Shown here: positions 1-14,700 of the stretch, piece after piece | Numbering within the stretch: the first letter of the stretch is position 1 | Layout of the letters: each line of letters starts with the position of its first letter | Assembly (NCBI GenBank): GCA_964036155.1 | Contig: OZ038423.1 | Coordinates: 40,811,249-40,875,248 of the forward strand | Length of the DNA stretch: 64,000 bases | Direction of reading: 5' to 3' | Origin: Diploscapter coronatus | Lineage: Eukaryota; Nematoda; Chromadorea; Rhabditida; Rhabditidae | Made by a program: the position numbers and the translations under genes | The notes under the pieces: generated by a model | Seen by the model: only the letters and a program-made list of their open reading frames with translations | What the model was told of the DNA's origin: nothing | The model's database searches: none

Positions 1-3000
1 TGCGAAGAGTCAAACATTAAAAATGAATGAAGGGAATTGGAAAATCAGAAATTGTATGTAATGTGCACATTTGCAGAGATCTTTCAGACCCAGACTAACT
101 AGCCAAAATGTCTTTGCTACGATTTGCCAACTTGTCGGAATCGGAATTGCTAAATTCTTTAACTGACTAGTTGGTCTTCCGAATCTTGGAATGAAATCCT
201 AAAGGCCTTAAATTAGGCGGGCAATCGGCCGAGTCGTCTCCTTAATTTCATCAATTCTTGTGCTGATTTGCCGGAAAACACAGACTCGTCTAATTTGGCG
301 CCGTTTAGTCTTCCTCCCCCCGCTCCGCTTTATCTTCTCACATCACATCTCCCCGAGTCTCGAGTCTGACTGCTAAATTTCCTCATCCTGGGCCAAGATT
401 TCTCAATTCCCAATTTTTGGTTGGCCTCTTTGATTGAAGGCGAAAAAGTTCACTCCTCTGTCAATGAGAAGGAAAAGCCGCACAAGGCTAATTGGAGACG
501 GGAGAACAAAGCTGAAAGAGGAGATAAGAAGAGTCGAGGAATCGGGGAGAATTGGTGGACGCTACGTGTCCCTGGAGGCCGCGCTCGATTCGGCAGGACT
601 ATAGCTCTGCACAGCTCAGCCAGGGCAAGTTGGGTGATTTTTAAATCCCCAAAATAGGAAATGAGCAAACGAAGCGAGTAAAAGGGTCTGATGGCGAATC
701 GAAAATTGCAATCAGCGAAAATGTGAAGGGATTTTGGAGTCACAAAGTCAAAGTCTGCTGACAGATTTAATGGAGAGCAGGGGAACAGTGCCTCGATTTC
801 CCTCTTTCTCTGACACCGCACTCTCCACACAATCATTATAATCATTATTGTTACGCGGAAAAATCGAGCGATGGAATAGCGGCGAGGGCCTCTCGCATCA
901 ATTCTCCCAACCACACTCTCATTTCCAATCGTCAGCATTGCGATCTCCAGGAATTGATTACCGCCATTCACAGAAAAATAGCAGGTTAATTCGAAATGAA
1001 ATAGTAATCAACCGCTGATAGAAGTGACAAAAATTGTGTCTACCGTATAAAATGAATTAGCAATTTGTGAGTGAACTCAACGATGACGGAAACGTAGATG
1101 AGGGCTGGGAAAATCAAAGGAAGTGGAGCTGAGAGGAAGTAGGAGAAGGGGGGATCAATTTCACTTAGCGTGTCTCCCAAAGAAACAGGAAAGAGGCGAG
1201 AATGAATGAATGCTAAGAGAGAAGAAGGAAGGGGCACGGTACTTCTCATTCTCATTCTCCTCGTCTTTGTCGCCTGTTTACCGTTTCTTTGTCTATTCGA
1301 TCGACAAAAACACAAAACGCTGCTTAGCGGAGCTTATCCTAGCAAAATCGAGATTCACTCAATTTTCGAAAAGTTGGATATAAACTGAAAATCGCAAAGT
1401 ATCGGAAGAGGCAGATCCTGAAAACAAGATACTCTTTCTATGCAATAATTTGGCTCTTCTCATTCATTGACTCTGCCTCTCTAAATTTCAACTCTGCCAG
1501 ATTGCTCCCTTGATAGACCTCTTCTCGAATTGGACTGGGCCTGCATCCATGTATTCAAGCTCATCAAAATGGACAAATTTCAGTGCAAAATACGAGCAAT
1601 GCATAGATCATTCGCTGAGTTGCAAACATATCCAAATGCTAAATCGTCATTGAGCTAAACTAAATGATCGAAATTTTTCTAAAACTCGCTAAACGTCGAA
1701 CTTTTAATGAGCAAATCCTCTACAGTTCGAAGAAGTGTCCTTGCAATTTTCCAATCCGCAAAGATTTTTTCTGAGGATTAAAATGGTCGATGTTAAATTT
1801 TCAAGGGCAAATGCAGATCATAATAAGAAGTGAAATGAAGAATGAGAAATTAGGGAGGGGAGCCAAATTGAGGAGGTGGGGCTATTTGAGGCTGAGAAAG
1901 ATGGGATCAGTCGAATTCGCACTGACAGGTGCGAACTTCGCATGAAACTCGAAGAAATTAGAAGTTTGCTCGAAATTTCAAGTAATTGTTAGTCGAAATG
2001 TTGCCGAACGAGAGAGTGAAGGAAGTTGCGAGATTGCAGAAAGATTGAGAGTTGTTAATGGGCAGTTGAGACATTGCTGAAGTCAATGAATCATGCACAA
2101 AATGGTGGGATTATTTAACGAAAGGCAATAAACGAGGCAAATTGACTAGAATCGGAGAGCAGAGCAGACAGTTCGGCTGGCAGGGAGTAAGGGGGAGAGA
2201 GGAGGACGTAGGTTAATGGGGAATGTCCTTGCACATGCAAATGACAATACACAATGCAGAAAAGCAAAGCAGGACTGCAATCGAATGATCGAATGGGGAC
2301 AAACGAGAGGGGAAGGGGAAGGAAATGCAGAATGAGATGGGAATGTAAGCAAATACTCGATCAAAATGAATGAATTCAAATGACAAATTGCAAATTGACG
2401 CTGATTCAGATCAACAACGTTTAGACAATTTGAGATGGTTGAACAAGTGTGAGAAAGGCTAGGAATTTTGAAAGGTATCCCAACTTGGCGATGTAGCTCT
2501 GAGGAATGACGACCGTAATCTGCATCTGCACTGCTCTTCATTTATTCGCCAGTCATCTGTCAGTGTCTGTCTCTCTGCTCATGTTCCTCAAACAATGCGC
2601 GATGAGCCTCTCTTCTCTCCCTCTTCCACACTCTCTCGTCCTCATTCATTCCATAACCCTCGATATTCGTGTGCGTGTGTGCTAACAAATAAGTCCGACT
2701 AACAAATAACTTGTGACTCTGTCATTTTCCTCTCATTCCCTTATTCCCTTTCCCTTCCCCTCACCTTCTTCTTTTTCTTTCTCTCTAACTCTAAATTTCC
2801 CTCAAAGACGTGAATTGTGCGCATTGGGGCATTACAGACAAATCGCGGCCGATGCGTGAAAAGTGACACTGCCTAATAGGATAGTAAAATTGGGAATGAA
2901 TGATGAATGAATTCAATGAAATAGAGGAGACATGACTGGGAATTCGGAATCGAGTTGCAATGAATGGACTCGGTCGTAGTTAATCTGGAGAATCAAACAT

Positions 3001-3994
3001 AATCATCGCAAATTGAAGTCATACTGTAAATGATGATCATGAAACTTGTTTCGGGAGAATTTGTGTAAGTTCACGCAGCCTGAATAGTAGACCAGCAACA
3101 TCATAATTGGCTACTCTTCTCGCTTACAAAAATCATTGGATTAGCCATACCGAATTTTTAGCGAAAGTTTGAAATTTTGCAAAATTACGTATTTCTACCA
3201 AGTTGTTTTGATAAATGCTCGCATTTTGTTCCTCTTTTAATTCGATCTTTGCGCTGTTAAAGATATCCCAAGTTAGTCAACAAGTTATTAGGAGATAAGC
3301 TCCGAAAGTCAGATAAATTTTGGAAGTTCAGAAATTGAGCTTTAGTAGAAATCTTCTAATTCTAATGAGAAATGTTGAAATGTTTTGATTTTACGGGGGG
3401 AATGAGAGATCTCGAACAAGTTGTTCTGGTTGATTGTTGAACGACTGAAAGCTGATTTGATGGTTGTGGGATGGAAAGATGAGTGATAAAACTGATAAGA
3501 AAGGGGTGATTAGCTCAGAATCGGATGAGGGATCAGGAAATAGCAGGGCAGCGCTTATTAGGCAAATGAAATGAAATGGACGTTCAAACCTCAGCCCCTC
3601 TGTCCAGCTTATGCCTGCTTCTAGCAGACAGCGTTGCAAACTGCACAGCCTCGAGCAAGGCTCGAATTAGGCAATAGGCAATGAAGCCGATTCATCATAT
3701 TGGGCCTCAGAGATTTGACTGCGATGAGAGAAATAGAAGGCAGATTCGAGAAAGACAGGGAAAGGAGAGACAAAGAGTAAAGTCGCCAGCCAAGCAGCAT
3801 GCTGGAATGAGGCAGATCCAAAGTGCCGAAGTGAAGGCAGAGGCAGAAATGAAGACATTTGAAGAAGCTAATTTGGCAGGGAGGAAGAGTCAGACAATGC
3901 AAATGCAGGCTGAGATTGGTCACAAACGAGTTGACGATTGGAATGAAGCGAAAGTGGAGATAGGGAGGGAGAGTGAGTTATTCTGTTGAATTAC
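1..3994. other. Probable intron or 3' continuation of the ZFHX gene; no exon identified
   Basis: The last ZFHX exon found ends in phase 1 with a good donor at 3994, so the gene must continue leftward. I looked for the next zinc-finger or homeodomain exon on the minus strand and found none that I could support. The stretch has scattered AATG-rich tracts and a pyrimidine-rich tract around 2,720-2,800. Open frames on both strands here (for example 450-971 and 2146-2541) have no family resemblance or convincing splice sites. Confidence 0.4.
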
Positions 3995-6900
3995 CTGATT
4001 GACTGTTCGGATTGGTGCTCATCGGCCAGGTCGACGGCTCGTGACACGTCATGTGAGCTGAAATTTGATTTTTGTGAAAATGCCAAAGAAAAATTTTCTA
4101 AAATTGCCATTAATAAATAAATTACCGCGACAGTATTTCATGAAATCTCGGAAAGACTGCTGATCTTCGATTATACAATGATAATAAAAGCTGAGCCTGA
4201 TTGCTTTGACAAGAAAAAAGGAATGAGATTCTTGCTCGCTTTGTCGATTGCATTGTGCTGCACGATTCTCTCCTTCATTCCCCGAATTCTCCCACAGTTC
4301 TGTTCGATTCGATTCCTTCAAATTCCCTTATTTCCCCGTATTGTCAATTTCTCCTTATTTCTCTTCATTCTTCATTCCTTCCCATTTTCTTTCCAATCGC
4401 ACTTTGCATCAAAAGCTGAGTCAACATTATTTGAACTGTGAAAGAGAAGGGAGAGGCAAGCAGCTCGCAGCGAATGAGGCGATGAATTTGTTGATGACTC
4501 TGTCTATCTGTCGTCTATTTTCTCACCTTCTCACCGTATCCCTCACAATGACTAGATCGAGCGAAATTAAGCCTCAATCAAACACATAAAAGCAGAGCCA
4601 GAAATGGAAGAGTTGAGGGAAGACAATTTGGTGTGATCCTTATCAAATAAAGTTGAGGAATCTATACAACGAATGAAGGAAATAATGCATCGCTATCATA
4701 CACACACAATAATGAATGAATGCAAATAGATTTCACTCATTTCTCATTTCTAGCTACAGTATACTTCGTTAATCAACATTTTGCGAGAGATACGGTAGCT
4801 GATGAATGTGAAATTGATCAGGCGTGAAGTAACTGGAATGAATTGGGGATGATATTAGAAGAAATGAACAGGAAGGAGGAGACTCAACTGCAAATAACTA
4901 TAAAACTAAATGGCTGAAGTGAATGAATATGACAGTGAATGAACGAATGAAGAAATGAGGAGAGTCTGAGGTCGCAATCAGTCGAATACGCAAAACTGCA
5001 CAAATCACGAAGAAGAACAAGGAAAAAGTGGCGCCTACGGACAAATCAACCAACTTACAACAAAAGGATGGCGCTTTTTATGCATTTTGATAGATTTACG
5101 TTTCGCAGATGACCTTCAGTTTATAAAATCTGCAATCAAAACTACATAAAAATTCATTTAGTGAAATAAGCAAGGTTCAAATTGGCTGAGGAAAATGCAA
5201 AGGGAGCAAATTAGCGGTCGAAATGCAATGAAATGAAAATGAATCGAATGCGAATGGGCAGCGAATCAACCAGTCATTATTATTTGCCTCTTTAAACCTA
5301 AATTTCAAGGACTTTCACCCTCGTAATGACTATTGCCTTTGCTTAATAGCGTCGTCCAAATTAAGCACCAAAAATGAGCACGATCAAATAAGGTCTAATT
5401 TATAGATTTCGTTGAGAACTAAAATTAGAGGCAATTTTAAATTTCGTTTAAAATATCGCAGTTTTCTGCAGACTGGATATCGTCTAACCGTCATTTAATG
5501 AATTTGGCAATAACAAAGATATTACTTTCAAAATCGGCATATTGAGATAAAGTTAATGGTGCACAGAATCGAATGAAAAATGTGCACGTCGTATTTTCAA
5601 TTTGTTGTCAAAATCGTTATTTGAAGCATTGAATCTTCGACAATTCTTCTGCCAACAACACGCTAATTTCAGTACTTCAAAAGTGCACGGTATTTGATCG
5701 TTTGTTCGCAATAATGCTGTTCTCATTTATTTTCTTGCTAACTCTAACGCGCGAACATTCTAAAAGTCGATTTAAATTATTGGAATTTTTAACAAATCAA
5801 GCAAGAAAGGACAAGTTCATAGATGAAGTGGAGGAATGGAGAGAATCCACATAAAGAAGGATTTGTTTGATTGATCGAGAGAAAGTCTTTTATTTACGAT
5901 TTTATGTTAATGAGAACGAGAGGCTAAGAGTGCAGGGTGCAAAAGGAAGGGCAGACAGTTTGCTGGAGGCTGCGACTAAGGACAGTCTCAATGAGGATGG
6001 ATATGCAAAGAGGCAACGGGCAAAGAAGCAAAAGACTAAACCGATTGACCTATTCAAGCAATCCAAATTAGGATTTGGGCATGAGAAATTCAGAAAAAAG
6101 AAGTTAAAAGGTAAACAGCTCTCATAAACCTTGGGAGCATGAATTTCTACAGTGAAAAAATCACTTATGATTTTACTATCTCGGTAATAACATCAGCAGC
6201 AATTGAATGAACTTACTGATGCAATCCGGCTTGTTAGCGGCTTCGTAGTTGCATAAACGACAGACGAACAGGAGAATAGGCTGTCTGAGGGAAGTTCGGT
6301 GGCTGACAGAATCGCAGTGCTCTTGCAGAGATGAACCACTGAACATCTTGCATTAGTGACTGACTGACTGACTGATTGAGTGAATAAATGGAATGCAGGC
6401 GCAGACTAACTGTTGAATTGCTACTAGCTAAGCCTTATTTACGTCAGTATTTCTGCCAACATAAGCCGATCCGAGTAAGTCCGAACGAGTCAACGATTAA
6501 CCAGATTATCTCAACCAACCCAGGCGATTCCCCCTTGATACCTTGCCAGATACCGGCTGATGCCGATTACTTGTGCTGTGTACGAAAGTCCAATTCTTGA
6601 TTCTTCGGAGTTTCAAAATATTTATCCGAAACGTGACGGACGGAATGAAATTTCCTCTAATTTCGTATCTGATTTTACAATTGCAAATCGCATTCCGAAG
6701 TCTTATCGCCAGTTATTTGATTCTCGTCTTAGATCAGCAGGTCTCTGGATTTGCGCATTTCTCCCCGAGCCCCTCGAGAAGAGCGCAGACTAAATGAGCA
6801 TTCCCCTGTTGTTTGGCTTTCGAATCGTAGTATCAACAGAATTAGTTAGATATCGACCAATTTGCGTATTTCTAGGCTCTTTTACAGGCTTATTTGCTAG

Positions 6901-9900
6901 TAGACAATAACAGTTTTAAATTAAGCACGGTAAGCGAGGGGCTAATTCGGAAAATTCGTCAAAATTTACACATTTCAACATAAATAGTCTCATGGTTTAA
7001 GGTTTTGTGCATTCAAAAATAAACAAAATAATTTTAAGCGCTTCATCAGATTGATGTTTTTCTTGGTATAACTTTACATAAGTCGCTTATGAATGTTCAA
7101 GCTCATATTCTCTTTGCAGATTTGCAAATACTCTTTGAAAAGTAACTCTAGTTGAAATTTGTGGAGTATTTGATAAATCATCACCATTTTATACTAGATC
7201 ATATAATTTTAGATAGTTCAAAAATTGATATTATTTCGCGGACTTTCAAAGCCTGATTAGCCTAGCCTGTTGTCGTAAACTGAGCTGATTTTCGGATTAT
7301 ACGTAAAATATTCGACTAGTTTCTGAAATTCGAAAATTAACCGCTCGTATGTATGTAAGCAAACTCCTATAAGAATCTTATCTTCTTAAGTCAGAGTTGA
7401 GCAAATGAATGGACATATAAAAATTATTTGTAGTGATTTTTACTCCTAATACAAGTAATAATAAACATTCTAATGCTGGTTTTATATGAAAACGTGAACA
7501 ATATTTAGGTTGAAATGGTTCATTTTGTTTTAGGTTGGGTTAAGCAATTCTTACGAAATCATTCGATCCTTATTTTTATGCTAATGTGAATATGAAATTA
7601 TTTTGCACTTTTAAAAGACCTCCTGTATTATATACCGTCAAAAGACCGACACTGCCTGTAAAAGACACCGTCTCTATTGTCTTATTTCTCCCCTTTGCCT
7701 ATACTCCTTCACCCTAAAATTCCGTGTATAATACAGAAGATTTTTTGGGAGCTCAAAAATTTTATGATAAGTTAAAAATTACATAGAAAATCTCTTCCCC
7801 ATCTAGACTTGATCTCTATCTATTCAATAACCATTTCTTATAGTAACATTATGGCATGTTGCCAAAAATGTTGTTATTTTCTAAAGAATCTTGTAATATT
7901 CGCATGCAAACCACTACAAATGTTTATAAAATTTCCAAAATTCTGTATTAAGGAACGTAGATAAGAGGAGCATAGCTGGTAAATTTTACAAATAGTGGTA
8001 GTGGTTTAGTTGCGAGTTTTACAGAAAATCATTTTTGACTTAATCCCAGTTTTAGCTAAATCATTTATGGGTAAAGACTGAAGCATTATTTTCAAAATAG
8101 TTCACTAACTCATTATCAACCTTCAAATCTTATAGTTTTTTTTCTTTTAAATGACGAAGTGAATTTTTTACCTAGTGATCACTTCCTGACAGACTCTGCA
8201 ATAGATTTGGAAGGGGCTTTTCGTATTGCAAAGTCGAAAGAGGGCTGAAGTGCCTGTAGTTCCTTCGCGAATGTGGTTCACCTGAAATTAATTTGCATAA
8301 TTAACTTAATATAGGAGCTAATTATTATCCCAATTAGCTGATTGAATAATTAATGAGGTATGATGAAGTATCGAAGTGAATTCATCGGTAGCTCCTGCTC
8401 GCTCCTTTCTCTTCTCCTCATTGCCTAATGCCTGTTGATTGGCCGACTCCTCCCTCCTTTCTTCCCTTCGTGTCTTTCCTTGCCTCACAAATTCCGTCGT
8501 ATTCATTCATTTATCGCTCCGCCCATAAATTTCTTTTCTTTTTACTTCCAATAGCAAATGAGACTTCATATTAGCAAGAGGAGTGAAAAAATATGAAAGG
8601 TGCTACAGAAATTGATATTTTTAGTCTTTAGCCAGATTCAAATTGAGCTAAATTTGATGGTAATTGTTTTGACTTGAAAAATATAAAATGACCTTAGACT
8701 CTACAACTCAACTCATCAATGAATATTAAGAGGCTTTGCCTGAAGGAGAGAAGACGAGTTTTACAGGTGCCGATTGTTCACGAAAATGACCTCGGAGAAA
8801 GAGGAGAATACGAGGGAAGTAGAGGGAAACAGAATCCTAATCGCATAATGAATGCGTTAAATAGAAAATGGCAAAGAATGGAGAAGGCAGATTAAATGAA
8901 AAGCAACGAGAGAAGAAGAAGGCTCAAGGTAACCAGATCTGAGACTCTAAGACTGAATGACTGACTCTCAGCATCGTAAAGGTGCCACATCAACTAGGAA
9001 CCCAATAGAATTGGTCTAGAGTAAACAACTTCAAAGGCCTAAAATCTGTAAAATTGCTAAAATCATATGAAGATCGGGATATACAAATGTGTACAACTAT
9101 CATTTCCTGAATCATTTCCATTTCCTCTCGATTCCTTTGCCTGTCATTCTTCTCTCGTTAATATGCGCGAATCATAACAATGAAAAGGAGATTTGCAGAC
9201 GCTCAAAGAAGGCGATAAAAGAAGGGAAATAAGGGAAGAAAAGAGATGACCGGACATAAAAAAGAAGGGAGGGACTGTTTGCACAAATAGTAAGGGATGA
9301 GCTAAAGCATGGCGGCTAAGCATTGATCTGTCAGATCTGCCTGTAAGGGAAATCAGACAAATCCCGGAAATAAACATGATTGTGACTGACATGCATACGC
9401 ATGCATGTTTGCATTACTGCTGCTTTTAGAATTCCATCAAAAAGGAATTAGAACTGCAATTGTCGTGCGGCAAATTTATGAATTCCTACATTGGATGACT
9501 AATTATAGCAATGGATGGATACAGTATGCCTGTCTGCGAATGCTGACTGGGGAATTCGAGAATTCCAATGAAATGCACAATCAGCAATGTAGTGCGAAGT
9601 GTTATGTATTTGAAGGCTATTGTCTGTCTGTTTCCGTCTTTGTGCACAGAGAGAAATCGTATCGCTGAATTATGCATAAAGAGCGAATTTCAATCGCAAA
9701 CCAACAGCCCATAATATAGGAGAAGCAATTGGCTGTGAGCAAGAATGCGAGAAGAAGTTTTTGGATTGAAGAGAGTCCAGACAGACTGACTTCGCCTCCC
9801 CATTCCCTTTTGTCATTTGCAGTTGTCGAGTTGCAGAGTTGTCGTATCTCCTGACTAATCGTCCTTTCCCTTTCCCAAGCAGCCCATTCATTGATGATTG

Positions 9901-11788
9901 TCAAATGAAAATATCGAGTTTCGAATCGAATCACCAGAAAGCAAAATGTGAATGAATCAGAAATAAAGACATAGACAGTGACATTACTAATCGCAAATAT
10001 TACTGATTTATCAAATGTGAGCATGACTTTAGAATGGGAAAAGCTTAGGCGCGTAACATTCTTGGAAGATATCGATAAAATCGATTTAAAATCCCCTCAG
10101 TGGGTTTATGGTATCGCTAAAACGAAAAAAAAAAAAACGTTGAAGGAATTAGTTTACCGTTTGAACTTTCTGAATATGTTTGTCAGTTCTCATATGCAGT
10201 TGGAAATTCGCCTTGAGTCCAGTCGAATAAGGACAGAGGAAGCAACGGAATGAGCCATTTGTCATTGATAGATCACCTTGAGCAGGACGGGATCGATCCT
10301 GAAGTTCGAAAATATTGTTATTTTTGAGGTTTAGAAAAGAATTTAGTTTCCGGGCTGATCTTCATCTCGTTTCTATATTTAGATTTCATCATTTTTGACA
10401 AGTAGGTGTGCATTATTTCTTCAGAATCTCTAATTTTCTTTGCTCTACTTTCATTTTCTTATTACCTTCTCAGCATGCTCGAGAATTTCTTTAGAATCGT
10501 CGGTTGAATATGATCCGCAAACGAGGCAGACAAATGTAGTGTCTCCATCAGGAATCGGCGATCGAGAGGTTGGTGGACATGGAAATGAAGCCGCCGCGGC
10601 TAAAATAATAAAATAGTAGTTTTTCGAAAGAAAACTGCACAGTAATTCATACCGATGCTATTAGGCAAGTCCTGAACAGCGTGCAGGTGCTTGTCACTCT
10701 GCATGTGAATGCTCAGGTTGCCCTTCGTCGTTGTGCTGTATTTGCAGAGTTCGCATCTGAATATTGTCAGTTTCATCCATTATTATCGATCAGATCTACC
10801 TGTACGGTTTATATCCGCAACTATAGCTTTCTCCTCGACTTAATTTCGGATGCACTCGATTTTCAAGACAGTAAATGCATTTGATCTAAAAGAAATAATT
10901 GACTTGATCATTCCACAGTTCTTCAATGGGACCTCATTTTCGGCGTGCTTCTCCTTCATGTGAATCTCCAATGTTTCTTGATACTTATAGTGCCAATTGC
11001 ATTTGGGGCATTTTAGCGTTTTCGAAGTGTTCCTGAATTACTGATTACTGAACTACTCTTCTTCCTTCTGACAATGCAACCTCATAGCACTGAATCCGGT
11101 AGCGAGAAAGTCAGGCTGCATGTGAATTGGCTGCTGGCCGATGACTGCCTCGAGTCCGAATCCGGCCATTCCGCTGGAGGCGGCCTCGTCAAACTGACTG
11201 ATGGAAGGCAGACATCGTTCGAATTGAGCTCGGACTGCTTCGTCTTCTACAAAATTGCCCAGTTTTGACTTGATAAGAGAATATCTTCTCTTCTTACGGC
11301 ATCCAGCGATGGCACTCTCAGACAGTAATCGGAGTATTTCCGTAGGATCTGTTGGGGCAGGTGACGATGAATCAGAATCTGAACAATGTCATTGTTGTTT
11401 ATTAGTTTTATTTAGAGGATCAGAACATTTTTCCCACTCCTGATTTCATATTTTTGGTATTTATTTTACAGGTGTCTTTGAAACTTCAATGAAACGCTGT
11501 GCAGAGTTCTAACGGCCCGACCCGTATTTTGCGGGCCAGACTGAGAGCATTTGAACTTCGTACGGCTCTGATTTAGTATGGAATTTTTTCTAAAATATCT
11601 TTAGCTACTAGACATTTGATGCATCCTGTAATTGCAAACTGCGATTTCTAGACTAATCTATACAAGTTCTCCTATCTTAAACAATTGATTACCGTTTTGC
11701 TGTTCCATTTGCTTGGGACTGTCGAAAGGCATGAGAACCAGTCGAGAGCCCGTTTCGATGTCTGACATCAAGCGCTCATTGTCAACAC
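3995..11788 (-). CDS. zfh-2: Zinc-finger homeobox transcription factor (ZFHX3/4, zfh-2 family), partial
   Basis: Large nuclear transcription factor; only an internal part is seen. Eleven minus-strand exons, in transcript order: 11788-11693, 11378-11298, 11246-11081, 11032-10933, 10885-10800, 10756-10653, 10599-10466, 10298-10158, 8281-8172, 6338-6217, 4057-3995. All phases join without a break (about 401 codons). Fingers visible: [20 protein letters not shown] (H pair completed by EKH), [19 protein letters not shown] (completed by SDKH), [20 protein letters not shown] (completed by RTDKH), [17 protein letters not shown] (H-x5-H) and [20 protein letters not shown] followed by H. The CIYCL...[13 protein letters not shown] stretch and the [17 protein letters not shown] finger are diagnostic of ZFHX3/ATBF1 and Drosophila zfh2. 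A degenerate finger ([20 protein letters not shown]) lacks a clear second His. The last two fingers are each assembled across exon junctions. The homeodomains expected downstream were not found and probably lie left of position 1. The 5' end is also missing. Confidence 0.93.
4058..10157 (-). other. Three large ZFHX introns
   Basis: Introns at 10157-8282 (1,876 nt), 8171-6339 (1,833 nt) and 6216-4058 (2,159 nt) separate exons of one zinc-finger series. The other introns found in the same gene are mostly 43-53 nt, with two of 167 and 314 nt. I see no independent gene inside them. A GACT tetranucleotide tract lies 17-38 nt upstream of the acceptor of exon 6338-6217. Confidence 0.8.
6356..6377. 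repeat. GACT tetranucleotide microsatellite
   Basis: About five tandem copies of GACT, located 17-38 nt upstream (on the minus strand) of the 3' splice site of ZFHX exon 6338-6217. On the minus strand it reads as AGTC repeats, so it supplies many AG dinucleotides close to the acceptor. Confidence 0.9.
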
Positions 11789-14700
11789 CTGAAATGCAAA
11801 ATTCGGGTCTTCAATCATCCGAATAAAAATAGATAGGAATTTACGATAAAATTAATATCATGATATTTCGGATTGAAAAATGAATGAATATGAGGCTGGA
11901 AGGATATGAATGCTTTCTGGCGATCATAACAATCCGATGACTAATCAATCTGTTGATCGGTACCACGCAAAAGTTATCTTGACTATCGCGCATATTGAAA
12001 ACGGCTAGGCTTTTATCTTCGTCTGTGATGAGACGAAATGAAAATTCATTATTAATTCTAGTCCACTATAAAAAAAAATTTAATAAAAATCGCTATTAAA
12101 ATATCGCGACAATCTCGGATTTTCCACACTAATGCCTTATTAATCACGACCCGAATAAATTTCGTACGAAATAGAAAATTGATTGAAATTAAAACAAATT
12201 AGTCATTTAGAGATATTTTAAAAATAGTTTTTCGATTTTTTGCTTAAAGCTTTACTAAATCGTAAAAATATTAGTAAAGAGCAGATTATTGATTCCCCCC
12301 AAAATATTTGAAATTTATCTGGAACTTTTTGTGTCAATAATAAAGTAGGATTAACGAGATTTTGCAGAGAAAGTTCAAACACGAGATTTCTTCAAATATT
12401 CGATCAGTGCCTTATCTATAGGCTTAGTCACTAAACCTACCGCCTTGAAACCCTAAGCGTACCAATTTATAATAAGGTCTGCTGAAGCTTAAGGAATCAA
12501 AGGGCTATGGAATTTATAAATAAGCTTTAAAAATTAATAAATTGAAGTACATGATATTTTCGAAGAAAAATCTAAATAATTCGCAATGATAAAGATAGGA
12601 AAATGAAATGTCGGAAGTTTTAACTAATGAGATGGAATTTTATTATAGCTCTTAGTTCCAATAAACCATGTGGTATCAATTAATTAACGTTTTCTTGAGA
12701 GTCGAGTCAATGTTTATGCAAAGAAAGAGAAGTAAGAGAATTCATCCAACTCAAATGCAATAATTCCAAGTTTTCCAAATCTTCGAGAAATGTAATAATG
12801 ACGGCGATGCAATTCAGTCAGGAATATGATTGAATTTCCCAATTACCGTATTCATTCCAAGAAGCTCTTTCTCATTTGCCAAACTTCATAGCGGCGGCAT
12901 CGTTTTTGATTACGCCAACTCTTTGCTTTCAGCCGAATTTTTGCACGTTTCGGTAGAAATTATTCCAGGTGGCACATTATTCTAGTAATGTTTTGAGATT
13001 TCATCCAACTTCACAAAAAACGTGGAAGAAAATGGAAAGGGAGACGAAATAGTGACAAGATGGGAAATGCACATTTTACGATGCAAATCAAAAGGACAGT
13101 TTATGAGTTGTTAGCTCCCAGAATAGGACCAGAAAAGCACGGGCGAAATGCCGAATTATAGCGACAACTTTGGTTTTATTATGGAAATGTGCGTTTTGCC
13201 AATAAAACAATGAAAAACGAGTCAGATTTCGGGCAATTGTTTTAGCTCATTCACTAACAAATTATTCGAGAAGCTTACGATAAGAAATGTGAAAATCGAA
13301 TGAAGAAGTTGGCAGATTTTATAGAGAAGTGGAGAAAGTAAGGTGCATATCTGATTCCATAGATATGCTACAAGTGATTTGGCTTATTATCGGTGCATAT
13401 AATTATAGACAATCCGATATCTCGAGATTAAAAGCAGCCAGATCAAAGACATTTCTGCATTTATCCTTAGCATTTCGGTCTTCAGACTTAGAAAAATATG
13501 GTCATGTTTCAAATTATTTTAGGTATTAAAATCCTAATTTCACGTGCAAACTGAAAGATGAACGAATCTTGTACAACTTACAAGAGCTTTGCAATCGGAT
13601 TACGGTAGTATTTCCGAAATTAAGGGATTAAATTTTCAGGATAGGGAAGCTGGAACTCATAAGCAAAACATGATTATTACGCAATAATGGAAAATGGAGG
13701 AATTGAAGCAGGAAGGGAGAGAGAAGAGGGGCGGTCGTCAGAATAGACAAACCTTATTTGGTAATAATTCGGCAGAAATGGCTGAAATGGAAGGGAATAG
13801 CAGAAATGGCATGGAACCAACTACGACAATCGACAATTCATTATGATTACCCCACTTCGAAGCATGAGCATTCAGGTAAAGCAGCCCAAATTGCAGAGAG
13901 AACCAAAAATAAAAGGGCAGTTATTCCGAAACCCCCACCAACGGACAAATTATATTCCCTCGGGCCACTGAAGCTTGAAGCACACCTCAAATTACTCTTG
14001 AATTATGATGCAGTCCTTCAATCAAATTCAATCCTAACCTAGAACTCGAGTATTATGTCTACTAACACGATAAATAGCTATGCAGACACAAGAATCAGTT
14101 TGAAATATTGAGATATCCAAATGATAACAATTTTCGTAAGTGAATTTAATCACAGAAACCACTGGAAATTCACACGTGCAATAGTAAGATTCTTCTTGCA
14201 TTTTCTGTTAGAAAAAAATAGAATTAGATGTTAAGACGATTAGCCAACTTTAGCTGATTAATTCACCCGAGTCGTGATTTGTCGAGCTTAACCTTCTGCT
14301 TAGATTTTGTAAATTCCACAAAATACAGCACTAAGCCGACTGCAAAAATTACGTTCTAGGATAAATAGCGCTTTGAAATGCCGACAAATAATAGCCGATT
14401 ATCGAAAGATTTCTGCACTGTCCATCGAGTAATTTCTTACTTACAAATATTTGCGTATCTTTTCAATTAGTAAAGGTTGTTGTGAACTGTTTGAGGAGTT
14501 TCTTTTTTAAATTGATTTGCAATTTAGAATTATCTGTGCCTAAATTTGCATCTAAACATGATGAAAAAGTTCATAATTTCAGTAATTGACATCGAACACA
14601 CTGAATTTCTATGTCGAACTTAAGATTATCGCTTTTTCTTATCAGAATATATTGATATTAAAATCGTATACTAACTTTGGCACACTCTGTACAGAAGATC

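Noticed and set aside
2146..2541. Minus-strand 131-codon frame as the next ZFHX exon
   Set aside because: An acceptor-like site exists, but there is no good donor and no zinc finger or homeodomain in the translation.
6217..6346. Acceptor at 6347 giving an exon starting MFSGSS in ZFHX
   Set aside because: That acceptor breaks phase with the previous exon. The AG eight bases further in (exon start 6338) restores phase and gives exact C-x2-C-x12-H-x5-H spacing.
10681..10884. Plus-strand 67-codon open frame
   Set aside because: It is the complement of two ZFHX exons (10885-10800 and 10756-10653) whose minus-strand translation gives clear zinc fingers.
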